The notes: generated by a model not told the origin, from the letters alone. Positions 32,913 through 43,985 are shown, counted from the stretch's first letter. The stretch: 64,000 nt of DNA from Symsagittifera roscoffensis (GCF_963678635.1 NC_087070.1:18573318-18637317), one strand, 5' to 3'. Numbers and translations are program-made.

Positions 32913-33737
32913 CTACTTTTGACCGTTCAGCTCTCCAGGATTGTGGATGTCGTCTTTAGTCTTCACACAAACTATCCTTATCAAGATCTCCCTGTCGTCC
33001 TCTGGTTCTAGATTCGTCCTGCTGTTCGAATTGCAAGATAGCTCCCTGAATGGTTTCCTTGACACTGATATCTTTTCAAGCTCTTCCCCTCCATACGCTT
33101 CATCATGTTCCAGGTTGCACGTCCCTGACGATGGATCTGTTTGCAACTCCCTGTCTTGGTACCTCGTTTTGTCTTCAGCCAATATTGTGCACAGACTGTC
33201 TTGCTCATCTTCACTCTCCTCCGAACCATCATCCCATTCTTCCGACTCCCCGGACAAATTTTCTTCCTCGCCATCTCTTCCTGGTTGCGGCCACTCCCCA
33301 GACTCTTGATATATTCCAAGATGTTCAACTTCCTCCTTGAAGGACACGATCTGCTTTCGTATCGTCGTCCGGCGGAGTACTTCTTCCGGGATTCTCTCGA
33401 CTAGTGTCCGCACAACCTCCTTGCTCTTCATCAAGTGTCCGTCAGGTTTCAATTCCCCTCTTTTCAATATGGCGACTTCCGGTCTAGCTTTACCACTTTC
33501 TGAGACCACAGGTTTGTCATCTGCTAGTCTCTCGAGTAGTTTCCTTAGATCCTTGCCTACTGTCACCTTTCTTGTTTCCACTTCGTTGAGGTCGTAGCCT
33601 TTTGCCTGCAGCGTTTCCCTCACTATCTTGGACTTGAGCATTATTTCCATTGGCATCCCTAAACTTCTTTTGAGATGTTCTTTTGCCTTATGTTCAATTG
33701 GTAATTCGGGATGGTCCTTTATCGGTTTTCCTGACAT
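32913..33737 (-). CDS. Gypsy linker region between RNase H and integrase (274 codons open)
   Basis: A continuous frame starts MSGKPIKDHPELPIEHKAKE, contains the basic/acid run LRKLLERLADDKPVVSESG, then ERIPEEVLRRTTIRKQIV, and turns very acidic (LSGESEEWDDGSEESEDEQD). It ends near 32913 with DDIHNPGELNGQK. It follows the RNase H fragment in sense and would have led into the integrase zinc-binding domain. I associate this spacer with a Gypsy lineage of invertebrates. It is the longest intact frame of the element, but flanking parts are broken, so it is not a working gene. Confidence 0.7.
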   Translation of the reverse strand: MSGKPIKDHPELPIEHKAKEHLKRSLGMPMEIMLKSKIVRETLQAKGYDLNEVETRKVTVGKDLRKLLERLADDKPVVSESGKARPEVAILKRGELKPDGHLMKSKEVVRTLVERIPEEVLRRTTIRKQIVSFKEEVEHLGIYQESGEWPQPGRDGEEENLSGESEEWDDGSEESEDEQDSLCTILAEDKTRYQDRELQTDPSSGTCNLEHDEAYGGEELEKISVSRKPFRELSCNSNSRTNLEPEDDREILIRIVCVKTKDDIHNPGELNGQK

Positions 33738-33955
33738 ATCTAGCCATCTTGTGGGCGGTAGGGTGTCATATGTTTCCTTGTCCGATGTAACTCTGGTCCA
33801 TGGAGTACATTTTCAACCAGCTGAGTGCTCTGTTGTCTACCCGTAGCATGAATGGTTCGCTACCCAGTTAGTGACATCTCCGCTTTGGGTGCTCCGTACT
33901 TCATTACCGTATCACTCAAGACTTTGCTCACGTAGGCGATCGGTCTCAACACTGT
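33738..33955 (-). pseudogene. Gypsy RNase H C-terminal fragment (original copy)
   Basis: Contains VLRPIAYVSKVLSDTV, GAPKAEM, LRVDNRALSWLKMYSMDQSY and then the TYDTLPPTRWLDMSGKP junction into the linker, in at least two frames. The first part repeats sequence at 35527-35637 on the other side of the AT-rich element. Confidence 0.75.
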
Positions 33956-35526
33956 TAAAGCCTTAAAAATTTGATGTAGATTTTTTTTAGAGAAAAAAAT
34001 ATGGAGCCCGCTGAAAAATTCTAAACAAACTGATACTTTGGCAGAACCAGCTGTTGAATCTTTTAATTATAAGAATTTTAATATTAAAATTTTCAATTAT
34101 TCAATTAGTAAAGATTTTGTTCTGATTAGCTTCAATTTTTTTCAATTAGAAAATTACGTAGAACTATAGTTTTTTGCTTATTAAATTTGGCAAAAATATT
34201 TAGTTGCTACATTTTGCATCTTGGTTTCCTTTTCTAAATCGATTCATCTATGAAGCGTTTTTTTAACCTATTTAGATGTTGGAATTTAGGGAATAGACCT
34301 ACTTGTGTATTTCCGGAGGTCCTCAGATTAACAACATTCAATCTGCTCTTAATTTGTTCTAAAAACTCAACGTAAAATTACAGTTTTACAAAAAGCGATT
34401 TAATAACTGTTTTGCAAGAGAATTGATAGTTAATGATCCCAAAGCTGTACTTTTGCTTAAATAGTTTATTGTTATAACTAAACAAGGGAACCTAAAGGAG
34501 AACATGTAAAATTTACAAAGTAATCATCAGGCGTTATCAGTTCTAATTTTATCTCTGCCAGCAAATTGTTCGTTCAATTGATACCACTTTCCTCCTAAAT
34601 TGCCCAGTTCTGCTAAATTTTCTTGCAAAGTGAGTTCAATAGCGAAAACATGTAAAAAGCAGACGGCAAGAATAACCTTAGAATATAGAAAGTTTCTACA
34701 AAAGAATCAAGAAAATTATGTTATAGAAGCAACAGAGAGATAATCATTAGTTCTGAAGAAGATTTTGTTGAATTTCATTAATCTAATAAAATTTTGAAGA
34801 AAAATTTAGCCCATTTTTAGTCAATTTTAGCAGTAAAATGTTCCCTTTTTAGCAATGATCCGACACTTGTTATTATTACCAACATAAAAAAACTTCTCAG
34901 AATGTGTATTTTGTGTACAAATTCGGGTTAATCGTTGAGACAAAACTAAGGATGAGTTGGATCATGGAGTTTCATCTAGAAATTACAATGAGTATTGCTC
35001 TTATTCTTCAATTTAATTGAAATTCTTAGTTGAATTCTTTTTGAATTGAACAGAAAAAAAACAGTCAATTACACAAATGAAAGGTAAAAAATGGAAAACT
35101 TTGGATAGATTTGACTAATTTTTACTTCCTCGAAAATCACGATTAATTACACTATTTTCCCGAGAAATTGGAAGTTCCAATAATGATTCAGCTAATATGA
35201 TATTTATATGTTCAGAACATTATAAAAAGCAATTTTTAGCTCAATTTAAGGTAAATTTTATGGTATTTCCTGATTTTGAGAGAAAATTGTCAAAAAATCC
35301 ACAATTTTATTCAAAGTATTGTATCACTGTCTCAACATGATGCCAATTAAATTACAATTTGAGGTTAGTTTTAAACTCTACACGTATCCATATTTTTTCA
35401 ATTAGATCAAAAGCAACAAAAAATTGGCTAAAACCTTGAGATTTTTGCAATTTTTTCCAAACGCCCCATTTTTTGCAATTTTTTCCAAAAACCCCATTCA
35501 ACCCCAGTTCCCAATTCAGCCCCATA
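33955..35526 (+). mobile_element. AT-rich repeat element, copy 3 (inserted in Gypsy RNase H)
   Basis: Same boundaries as copy 2: starts aaagccttaaaaatttgatg after caacactgtt and ends cagccccatatacta. It is flanked by a duplication of about 112 bp of RNase H coding sequence (33845-33955 and 35527-35637), longer than a normal target-site duplication. Length about 1.57 kb, non-coding. Confidence 0.75.
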
Positions 35527-35539
35527 TACTATAGCATGA

Positions 35540-36873
35540 ATGGTTCGCTACCCAGTTAGTGACATCTCCGTTTTTACCGTTACTTCTTTACCGTATCACT
35601 CAAGACTTTGCTCACGTAGGCGATCGGTCTCAACACTGTTTTTCGGTTCCACTTTTGTTCTTGATGAGTATGCCCGAGATCGCTACTACCGATGCATCGG
35701 TATCCAGCACGTACATCCCTCTCTCTGTCGGCATGCCAAGCACAGGTGCTTCACACGGTTCTTTCTTTATTCTTTGAAATGACTCTTCAGCCACGCTATT
35801 CCACGTGAATATCTTTCCCATGTGCCTCATGAGATGTTGCATTGGATACACTTTGTCCGCATAGCCCTTGATGATTTCCTTGTAGTAATTTGCGAAACCC
35901 AAGAAGCTCATCAACTGTTGTTCTATTTTTGGCAATTTACAAGTCAGCACTGCCTCTACCGCATCCGGGTCTGGTCTAATGCCATGTTTTTCTACCCTTC
36001 TCCCTAGATAATTAATCGAGTCCTTGATTTTCTCACACTTCGATGGCTTGCATTTCAGCCGGCTCTCTTGTAGCAAGGAAACACCTCGTCCAGTAGTTCA
36101 ATGTGGTCCTCGAGGGTAGTTGTTGCAATCACCACGTCATCTACCTAGCACATTATTAAATTGCCGTATTTCTTTGTTACGCTTGTCATCACCTGTGCCA
36201 TCAGTCGTTGGAAGGTGGCTGTCGCATTGCAAAGGCCAAAGGGCATCCTTTTCCATTGAAACAATCCCAGCTCGCTTGCAAAACCATTCTTGTCCCTATC
36301 CTGTTTCCTCAGTGGTACCTGCCAAAAATCTGACCCTAGATCAAGAGTTGTAAAAATTTTGGCGTCACATTATTTTGAAAGAGTCTCATCTATCATAGGT
36401 ATGGGATAGGCATCCTTCACCGTGTCGGAGTTCAGATATCGAAGGTCACAACAAAACCTAAGTTGGTCTCTTTTCTTTTTAGCCATCACTACTCCACCCA
36501 CGCACGGTGATTTGGATGGTTCTATCATGTCATAATCTAGTAGGGTCTCTATCTCTTTTCTACATGCATCCGATTTGTTTGGGATCATACGCCTAGCCCC
36601 CTCCATGTGCGGTACCGTCGATTCTTCTAGCTCTATTTCATGTTCAACGAAGTTGCAGCATTCAAAGTCTGCCTTTTAACTCGAAAAAACAAACTGATTC
36701 GTAAATAGAACATCCTTGATGACCTCGAGCTTTTTGTCTGTTACTTTTCCCCTTAAGTGTTCAATTTCAGGTAATACTAGTTTATACATTTCCAATTCCT
36801 CTAGTGTGGGTGTTTCTGGAAAATTTGAACAGCTCGAAAGACCATCGTCTGTCTCTGACTTGAGTGACTTCAC
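35540..36873 (-). pseudogene. Gypsy reverse transcriptase and start of RNase H
   Basis: In sense order: LPEIEHLRGKVTDKKLEV (36780), LLDYDMIEPSKSPCVGGVVM and RFCCDLRYLNSDTVKDAYPI (36540-36410), QWKRMPFGLCNATATFQRL (about 36250-36200), then the active-site box. The expected tyrosine-valine-Asp-Asp reads stop-Val-Asp-Asp at 36136-36147 (TAG for the tyrosine). Next come LKCKPSKCEKIKDSINYLGR, FLGFANYYKEIIKGYADKVY and the first RNase H residues MYVLDTDASVVAISGIL. The family is Ty3/Gypsy by the order RT then RNase H and by these motifs. The enzyme would copy element RNA to DNA. This copy is dead because of the nonsense codon, frameshifts and the 35.5-kb insertion. Confidence 0.9.
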
Positions 36874-37253
36874 AAGACCTGATGAACATTTTTTTTCTTC
36901 AACCTTCTCAAGATATAAATTCTACACCTATGGTTCGGGCAATCAATAACTTCTTTTTCTTTCACATTCTCATTCATTTCATATCTAGTTTTCACGAGCA
37001 GTGCGTATACCAGCTTCCTCCCCCTCTGGATTGTGATTGGTATATCAAGAGTATTCAACAAGACACTGACGCAGAAGCTACTCTTGGTTATCGAAAAGGA
37101 TCTTCGTAAAATAGCAGAACTATGACTGCTGGGGTTCGGTACTATACATACTTATTTTTTGTCACTCAGTGCATTATTATTTTTCATGCGCAAACTTGCT
37201 ATTGCGGCCTCAATCGCTTTCAGACTTTTCCTCCTGGTCAAGAAAACTGGGGT

Positions 37254-37817
37254 CTACTTTTTATTCGCCATTATCAAATTTACCGGAATAATTACGTACT
37301 TCCTTTCCGGGTTCCGAATCGCATTGTTAAGATCAATTGTTACATCGGAATTCCTGATGAAATCTCTGCCTAAAAAGAGTTGGTCAGACTCATCTAGGTT
37401 CTCCACCACCAGAAAGTTCATCCACAAATTGCGTTCCCCCAGATTTAGGGCTATTATTGGTGTCCTGCCTAGAACCCGAAGCGCCCCCTTGTTTGCTGTT
37501 GACAGCCATATTCTTGAGTCAATCAAGTCGTCTTTGTTGAACCCCGTTTTCTTCAAAGTCTCAATTGGTATTACACTCAAGGCGGCTCTCGTGTCCAACA
37601 ACCCACGCAGTTGTGTCTTCTTCCCGCTTATATCCAATACATGTGCAGATACGTCTGCTTCCGTTCCCAGATGCATGGCATCCTCTTCTAGCATAGCGCA
37701 GTGCCCAATGGATCTCACTTTTAGTTCTTCTCTGCCAACATTGATTTGTCCGGCTAGATCCTCGTCACATGTTATCATCGTTCTTGTATAGGTGTTTATA
37801 CCATCTATGTTCAACAT
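37254..37817 (-). pseudogene. Gypsy retropepsin-like protease (active site altered)
   Basis: A 187-codon frame, including GHVLDIS-like and QLRGLLDTRAALSVIPIETL. The aspartic protease active site is normally Asp-Thr/Ser-Gly; here the glycine is arginine (DTR), which should abolish or reduce activity. A later ILGRDFI-like flap/second motif reads FLGRDFIRNSDVTIDLNNA. The protein would cut the Gag-Pol polyprotein. It lies between the zinc knuckles and the RT; the region 36873-37250 joins them with several breaks (VLLNTLDIPITIQRGRKL at about 37050). Confidence 0.85.
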
Positions 37818-37973
37818 GACCTCATGCGGACAACAGGCTTCCGTCTATATGTTGTCTACGCGAATTGATTTGCCACCACTTCTCGTAAGTATTGCTCTCA
37901 ATGCTCTAGAAGGGGTTTGGGGGTTATTGTTCTCAATTAATCCACATATACATCAACATGCAATAATGTTTGA

Positions 37974-40393
37974 TCACAGGTTCCTCGTTACTTCATGAAA
38001 GCCCACTGTAATTATTGACATGTTTCTCGCTCCAACCTTCGTGATGCCAAATGGTTTGCCGTTCATCATCTTCAAATTATTACAATTACTCCTGTTCACT
38101 AAGTTTTCTCCGGTCTCTAGTTCTGGTCTCGTCGTCGAGGGTGTCTCATTCATCTTTTGTCTCTCCATCTCATGTTTTAACCGTTGTTCGATCTCTTTGG
38201 TCGTCAAGTATTGCTTCATTCTGTTGATAGCCTCTGCAGCTGCTTTCTCATAAATTATCACTATTGGACTCCTTGTCTGAGCCCCACGGCATCTTTGACT
38301 TGTGCTACGGCCTTTACTGTCTTCGTAGGTAACTCACCATTTGCTGCCCCTTTGGTCTGCGAGTCATTTTCAGCTTGTCTGTTCCTTGTGTTCTGCGCCG
38401 CTGTCAATGCCAATTTATGTTTCGGTTGACCTTGATTCTTCACTGCCTCGCAAAACAGGGGACAGTACATCCTGAAATGGCCCTCTTGGTTGCAGAATAA
38501 GCACCTCGCGCCTATCTTGGTGATCAAACCACTGTACAACTCGTGTTCTTCCGTTTGACTCTAGTCTTCTTCGTCTGGCGCATATCCCAAACTTTTCATA
38601 CCTTGCTTGTATATTGTACAATCCGCTAAGTGATGGTCCGCTGATCCACAGTTTGCGCATGACCTTCGTTTGTCCATGTCGTCTCTAGGTTTGTACTATG
38701 ACGAACTTTGTTGTTGGCTTCCCCTTGCATGTTTCTGTTTTCTGAGATTGAGTACTTCTTCGGTTTCATTAACATATACTCCCTTGACTTTTGCAGCATC
38801 TCATCTGAGGTTGGTGCGTTATCCTTCGATAGCGTGTAATTTTTTACCAACATCGTTTTCAAGTCGTCACTCCTCACTCCGTCGATAAACTTCGAAGCGA
38901 TGCTAAAGTTTCATCTTTTGGTCGATTCCCCTGGATCGCTTCTCCTCCTCAAGCTCCCAAGATCATCCAGAGGGTCATATCTTTGTCTTCTTTTATCGAA
39001 CCTCATCATCGCCTGATGACCCTTCATACCCGATCCAAATCGATTCAACAGTATCTCGAAGATCTTTTTGGCAGCGTCACGCTCCTCCTCCTTCTTTGCC
39101 ACCACACACTTCAGTGCTGTTCCCTCTAGTTTGCTTAGTATCGCCGTGCAGGCCTGCTTCTCATCGTTCAAGTTGTCTTGATCTAGATGTGATCTCATTA
39201 CCTCAACCCGGGTGTCTATGCAACCTGAATCGTCTATGAATTTCTTAAGTTTCTTGAAGGTTTTTCTGGATTTGCCACTGCCTCTGTCACTTGAGTATGT
39301 GTTCCTTGTTGCGAATGCTTCAAGCGTCCTGTTCATCATTTTCCAGGTACTGGTCCACTTCATGGCATCCGGTGGTACACTCGCGTGTGTTCTTCAGTCC
39401 TCTGGCGTCCTCGTTGAATTTGAGGCTGCCCCTTCATAGCAGCCCTGGTACCTCCTGACGCAATGGTGCTATCAATCCGGGGTATCGGTGTAGATTCCTG
39501 TGTCTTTCGTTGTGGTTCTTCGAAGTCGAATGTAGTTCCAGATGGCTTTTCCGCCACTAATTTATCTTGGGTTATGGAGTTTCTCAAGAGTACTTCCAAT
39601 TTGGACTGTATGGCTGCAGAACTTTCGGCTTGTTCCTTGCTCATTGTGTCCTTTTGGTTTCTAGATTCCACAGCAGTCACTCACGGTGTCGTATCTCTTC
39701 TTCATTTCCTCCATATCTATCGTGATATATTTCTCTCGCTCGTTGTCGGTCGTTTCTACTATGTCCGCCATCTGTTGCAGCTTCTCTTCCGTCGCCCTTG
39801 CCAGGACATAGTAGTTGTCTAGGTCCTCATTCTTGTAGTGTCGTACTTCCTTTTTCAACTCTTGACGGTCTTCTTCGCTGCATTTTGTCGAATTATTCCA
39901 ACTTTACCATCAAGTCCCCAGCTCAAGTGATGCTGCTTTTGATTCCCTAGTTTGTTTGTCTTGGTTGGTCGTTGCTTTTTGTGTGACCTGCTCTTCGTCT
40001 TGTTTATCTTCGGTAGTTATTGCGGAAACTGTTCCAAACAATTTTCTTTTCTCGATTGCTCGTATTACTTTCTCTTTCTCTTTTGGTTTCATTCCGACCA
40101 TCGCTGCAATCCTCTCTCTGAATGACGTTCTTTTTGTTTGAGAAGCGGCTTTTTGTTTCAGAAGCGGGTGTGTTGTTTGTTGTTTCGTCTACAGTGCCTA
40201 TTGGTGAGAACTCTTTTTATTTCTTTTCTTTTACTTCTACGTTTGGCATGGGTGTTGATTCCGTCGACTTTCTTTCCTCCCCGTCTATACTCTGGTCTGG
40301 TGTCTCAAGATCGAATTCTCTAGCCGGTATAGTCGGTTCTTCCGTCACCTTATTTTTGGCCTTCGTTTCCTTGTTGCTTCTTGTATTGACCAT
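37974..40393 (-). pseudogene. Gypsy Gag polyprotein with two zinc knuckles
   Basis: Probable start MVNTRSNKETKAKNKVTEEP at 40393, followed in broken frames by charged coiled-coil-like segments (NEDLDNYYVLARATEEKLQQ at about 39830, NEREKYITIDMEEMKKRYD). The capsid-like part at 39363-38911 contains SGCIDTRVEVMRSHLDQDN and ILLNRFGSGMKGHQAMMRFD. Two CCHC knuckles, CANCGSADHHLADC (about 38650) and CLFCNQEGHFRMYC (about 38490), have the C-x2-C-x4-H-x4-C spacing of nucleocapsid domains that bind RNA. A stop lies between the knuckles (EED-stop near 38560). The frame continues to the protease. Gag packages the element's RNA. Confidence 0.85.
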
Positions 40394-40679
40394 GATCACT
40401 GAAATATTCTTTCTCATTACTCTCGGATTTGTTGGCGTTAGTTTCCGTTGCGACGAGGTTTGATTTTGCTTAGTTCCTATCCCTTTCCTTTCTGTTAGAG
40501 ATGTTCTTGTTTTCTTCTTTACTTTTATAAACGATTTTTTTATCTACAATTCTAATATATATACAAGTTCCTAATGTTAAATCTAATTGAAATTATAAGA
40601 AAAATTCCTATTCTATTATTTATTAAAGCCCAAATGAGTTCGTCACTCCTAGAGGTGTAGACCGATCCTATGTATTGGG

Positions 40680-41400
40680 AATATTTGATCAGGTCTTTGG
40701 ATCTTCTGGTAGGGTCTTGGGACCCTTCGCTCTATTTCTGTGATACCTCCCTAGTGTCTTGGGACCCTTCGCTCAAGTGTTGCTACCTTTCGGTAGTATC
40801 CTAGTACCCTTCGGTACTGTCCTGGGATCCTTCGCTCAAATGTTGCTACTTTCGGTAGTGTCCTGGGTTTCTTCGGTATTGTCCTCTTCTGCTAGGGTCT
40901 TGGGACCCTTCGCTCTATTCCTGTGATACCTCCCTAGTGTCTTGGGACCCTTCGCTCAAGTGTTGCTACCTTTCGGTAGTGCCCTAGTACCCTTCGGTAC
41001 TGTCCTGGGACCCTTCGCTCAAGTGTTGCTACCTTTCGGTAGTGTCCTGGGACTCTTCGATAATTGTCCTAGAACGCTTCGGTACTCTCCTGGGACCCTT
41101 CGCTCAAGTTTTGCTACCTTTCGGCAGTGTCCTGGGACCCTTCGCTCAAGTGTTGCTACCTTTCGGTTGTGTCCTAGTCCCTTCGGTACTGTCCTGGGAC
41201 CCTTCGCTCAAGTGTTGCTAATTTTCGGTAGTGTCCTGGGACCCTTCGCTCGGACTCTGGTAACCTCTGGTAGGGTCTTGGGACCCTTCTTTCTGAGACC
41301 CTTTGTACTCTCCTAGGACTCTTCGCTCGTGTGCTGAAATCCTCAGGGTCGGTCTTGGGACCCTTCTGTACTGTCCTATGTCCCTTCGGTCACTAACCCA
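40680..41400. repeat. Minisatellite upstream of gag
   Basis: Variants of gtcctgggacccttcgctcaa, gtgttgctacctttcggtag and tagtacccttcggtactg alternate at 20-45 bp intervals. A higher-order repeat of about 183 bp is visible (agggtcttgggacccttcgct at 40711 and 40894). It is markedly richer in G and C than the surroundings. It lies 5' of gag on the element's strand, so it may belong to the element's untranslated leader or LTR. Confidence 0.85.
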
Positions 41401-41439
41401 GGACTGCCGACAAGATTCTTGTGATGTTTCCACATCTCT

Positions 41440-42410
41440 GGCCTAGGTATTGAAACTCTTTACCCGAACTTCCAATACCCATTCCTGTTCGGAGCTCGTC
41501 TTTAGTATCTTCTGTACCCTAACTCGAGTGTTAAGTTATCCAGTCCACTTTCCCAGTACCTCCTTTAGAACTTGTGTGAAAAATCCCCAAAACCCCACTA
41601 AAACTTTCTAAATTTTTGTTCTAAGCCCCCGTAATTTCCTTTTGTATCCTATTTTCAATGCAAGTCGAAATACAATTTGCTTTTAACCTTGTTCTATGAT
41701 CGTTCTTGACTAAATTTTAGTAAAAATCAAACTTAAAAACAGTAAAGGTAAAATGAGAAAAATTTCAAAAACAAGAAAAACATGTACACCTAAACTGCGT
41801 TTTCGTCAATGATCATTTTTCGTGAAAATTGTCTGGTACCTGACTGTCACGCGTTTTTCCTCCCCCTACTAGCGGTCTTGAGGGGTTTTCACTTTTTGGG
41901 TTCCAAAAACTGTCTATTTTTGATCCCCCCACTCGATCCGGTCGAGTTACCTAACTTATTACGAGTTCGCTATCAAGTACCTTCGCGTTGCTACTTTTGT
42001 TGTGAGTCTTCAACTCAGTTTATCTAGTGTAACTAAATCGACGATATCGATTGTTTAGTTAATATAAGAATGCCCCCATTGTACAATTTTCAACCAACAA
42101 ACTCTAACTTAACCAGCCCCCTGCTAACCTCCCCCTGTCTGGCCCCCGACTTAAGCCGAAAATTACCCTAAGCGCGATGGGTGCTAAACCTCTCGAGATA
42201 AAACCGTAGAAACTGTTTCCAAGCTCTGCTCAAGTAAAAACGTTTCCTCAAAACAGTGGGTATTCGCTTATTCAAGTTTACACTTATTTCCTATAATGTA
42301 AAATGGATTTTAATGATACCCGTTTGACCAAACGGAACACCTTCCCCCGTTTGCTCTGTTCTGCTTTGATCACACTGCTGGATGTCTCTTTCCCAGTCGA
42401 GTGTCCTCTG
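41440..42410. other. Non-coding stretch, possible Gypsy leader or LTR region
   Basis: No supported coding frame. A region of ordinary base composition with C-rich patches (actagcggtcttgagggg, cccactcgatccggtcg). I could not find a matching LTR near 12.4 kb, so I make no LTR call. Confidence 0.3.
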
Positions 42411-42414
42411 TTTC

Positions 42415-42545
42415 TGAAGTCTCTATGCCGAGTACCACTTTCCCACTTGGCTTGTCACCTGTTCCAGTCAAGTCTCCCAGTGGTCAAGTCTTTCAGTGGT
42501 CCACTTTCCCACTTGGCTGGTCACCTGTTCCAGTCAAGTCTCCCA
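42415..42545. repeat. Short direct repeat (two copies, about 66 bp apart)
   Basis: The string ccactttcccacttggct followed by cacctgttccagtcaagtct occurs at about 42434 and 42500 with one substitution (cttgtcacc against ctggtcacc), and cagtcaagtctcccag recurs between. Nothing else in the window matches. Confidence 0.75.
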
Positions 42546-42559
42546 GGGGTCCGCGGATT

Positions 42560-43495
42560 TCACAAGCTTTATGAAAAACCTTCCAATGTTCAATGTTGCT
42601 GGTTTGATTGAGACAATCTGTCTTATTGAAAACAGTATGTGTATGCCATTTTAATTAAAATTAAGGTTTGATCCACCTAATCTGAAAGTCAAAGTCATAG
42701 TCTTTTTTGTATTTTATATAGTTTTGTGTTCCTACTTTTAATCTTTTTGCCTAGTGGCCCCCATTACTCGGTTAGCTAGGCCTCGTTTTGGAAAGCGCAC
42801 CGGGAATTTTTCTCAAATTTTCCTAAAAAGCTATCACGGTACAACCAGAGGGTGGTTATATTCCCGTTGAACCGTACCACCGATACTCTAGAATGGGCAT
42901 GTAGCCCGGAGCTGCGTCAAGTGGGTTCGATCCCGTAGTCATGATGTCGTAACAACACCCAGGAGCGCCATAAAAACACTATGTAACAGTCGCCTACTTT
43001 AGTCACATACGAGGTTAAAAAAAGGCCCTATAACCATTGGCTCCAAAGTCAGGGACACGATCTCTTGTGTTTTTCTAACTCAAATGGTCGGAACCAATTC
43101 GGTTCACTTGCGACGTGAGACTACAAACCGTGTTAAGGCTTGAAGGCTACTACCAAAATACCCCCCCCCCCCCCCACTCTAGAAAAAAGAACGCCCATGC
43201 TTAGGTCTCAAAATACCCATAACACTCGAACGCCGTTAAAAACAGGGTTGTAATCTTACGTATACAGTTACTTTTATTAGACAGTGGACCTTTGATCCAT
43301 TTCAGATGGATCAACCTAAAACTCTCCCTAACTCACGTAAAACAACGTAATAATGTAAAACACAGTAAAGAAATTTACATTGGATACTTATATGCCGATA
43401 CGACTTCTAGAGTCGAGTAACTAATTTAATAAACAACTCTAGATTTAATTCAGTAATCAAGTTTAACTCAAGAAGTTTGAAGTGGATAAGTTTTA
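42560..43495. other. Non-coding stretch with a 15-C homopolymer
   Basis: No credible coding frame. Includes 15 consecutive C at 43161-43175. The segment around 42900-42950 has a ggttcgatccc string like a tRNA B box, but no folding tRNA (see rejected items). Confidence 0.4.
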
Positions 43496-43497
43496 AC

Positions 43498-43860
43498 TCA
43501 AGACTTAAGTTTTCTGTTTGGACCATTGCGCAGCTTCAGCTGTCCACCCTTCCAACGACGGTTCACTCTGGTCCACTCAATCTTCTTTGTTTTCTCAGTT
43601 ACAACTTGTTTCTTCTCTAAGAATGAGACAGCTCTACTCTCGTTCAATTTATACGGCGAAATTGCGAATAGCAATTTCACGGTCCTATATTTTGGACTAA
43701 CTTCCCGCGATTGTATTTCGAATCTTCTGATCTTATTTTCTTGTATTTTCAGATGTCGCGAGAAACTTGAGCATGACATGCACAATTCGTATTTTTGAAA
43801 ATTGCATTTCACCCCAAAATCAAGATTAAGCATTGCTCAAGGTGAAACTTCCAAATATGA
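43498..43860 (-). repeat. Sequence shared with 51000-51311 (copy 1)
   Basis: Minus strand from about 43830 carries accttgatt-like then catgctcaagtttctcgcgac, cagaagattcga, gcgcgaaagtta-like and agagctgtctcattc in the same order as 51311-51000. The 111-codon frame here and the 103-codon frame there align loosely (SCSSFSRHLKIQENK with SCSSFSQQLKIRNNV). Conservation is about as good in DNA as in protein, so it could be a shared untranslated or terminal sequence instead of a gene. Confidence 0.5.
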
Positions 43861-43985
43861 CCGACTGGCACAATGCTTAAGTTCTCACAAAGCTTGCTGA
43901 AATTAACTTCTGTGCTGGGGTCGGCCGCGCCCTGAATCTCAAAAGCTAGCGGTTGAAAAAGATATCCATCATCTACAAGATCTTT

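Larger units (their letters stand above)
33455..35526. repeat. Right copy of the 2.6-kb tandem duplication
   Basis: See 30838-32906. This copy is continuous with the linker on its left and with the RT/RNase H on its right, so it is the original. Confidence 0.9.

Noticed and set aside
37159-37791. Plus-strand open frame of 210 codons
   Set aside because: Antisense of the protease region with its recognised GLLDTRAALSVIP segment.
41218-41433. Frames in the minisatellite such as GPFAQVLLPFGSVLG
   Set aside because: Open only because the repeat period allows it; composition is that of a tandem repeat without independent support.
42895-42955. Possible tRNA gene (ggttcgatccc B-box-like string)
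   Set aside because: No plausible acceptor stem, D-arm or anticodon arm could be paired around it by hand; the T-stem also mismatches.
40450-43490. 5' LTR of the Gypsy element, paired with sequence near 12.4 kb
   Set aside because: I could not find two matching long sequences with TG...CA ends on both sides of the element, so no LTR is annotated.
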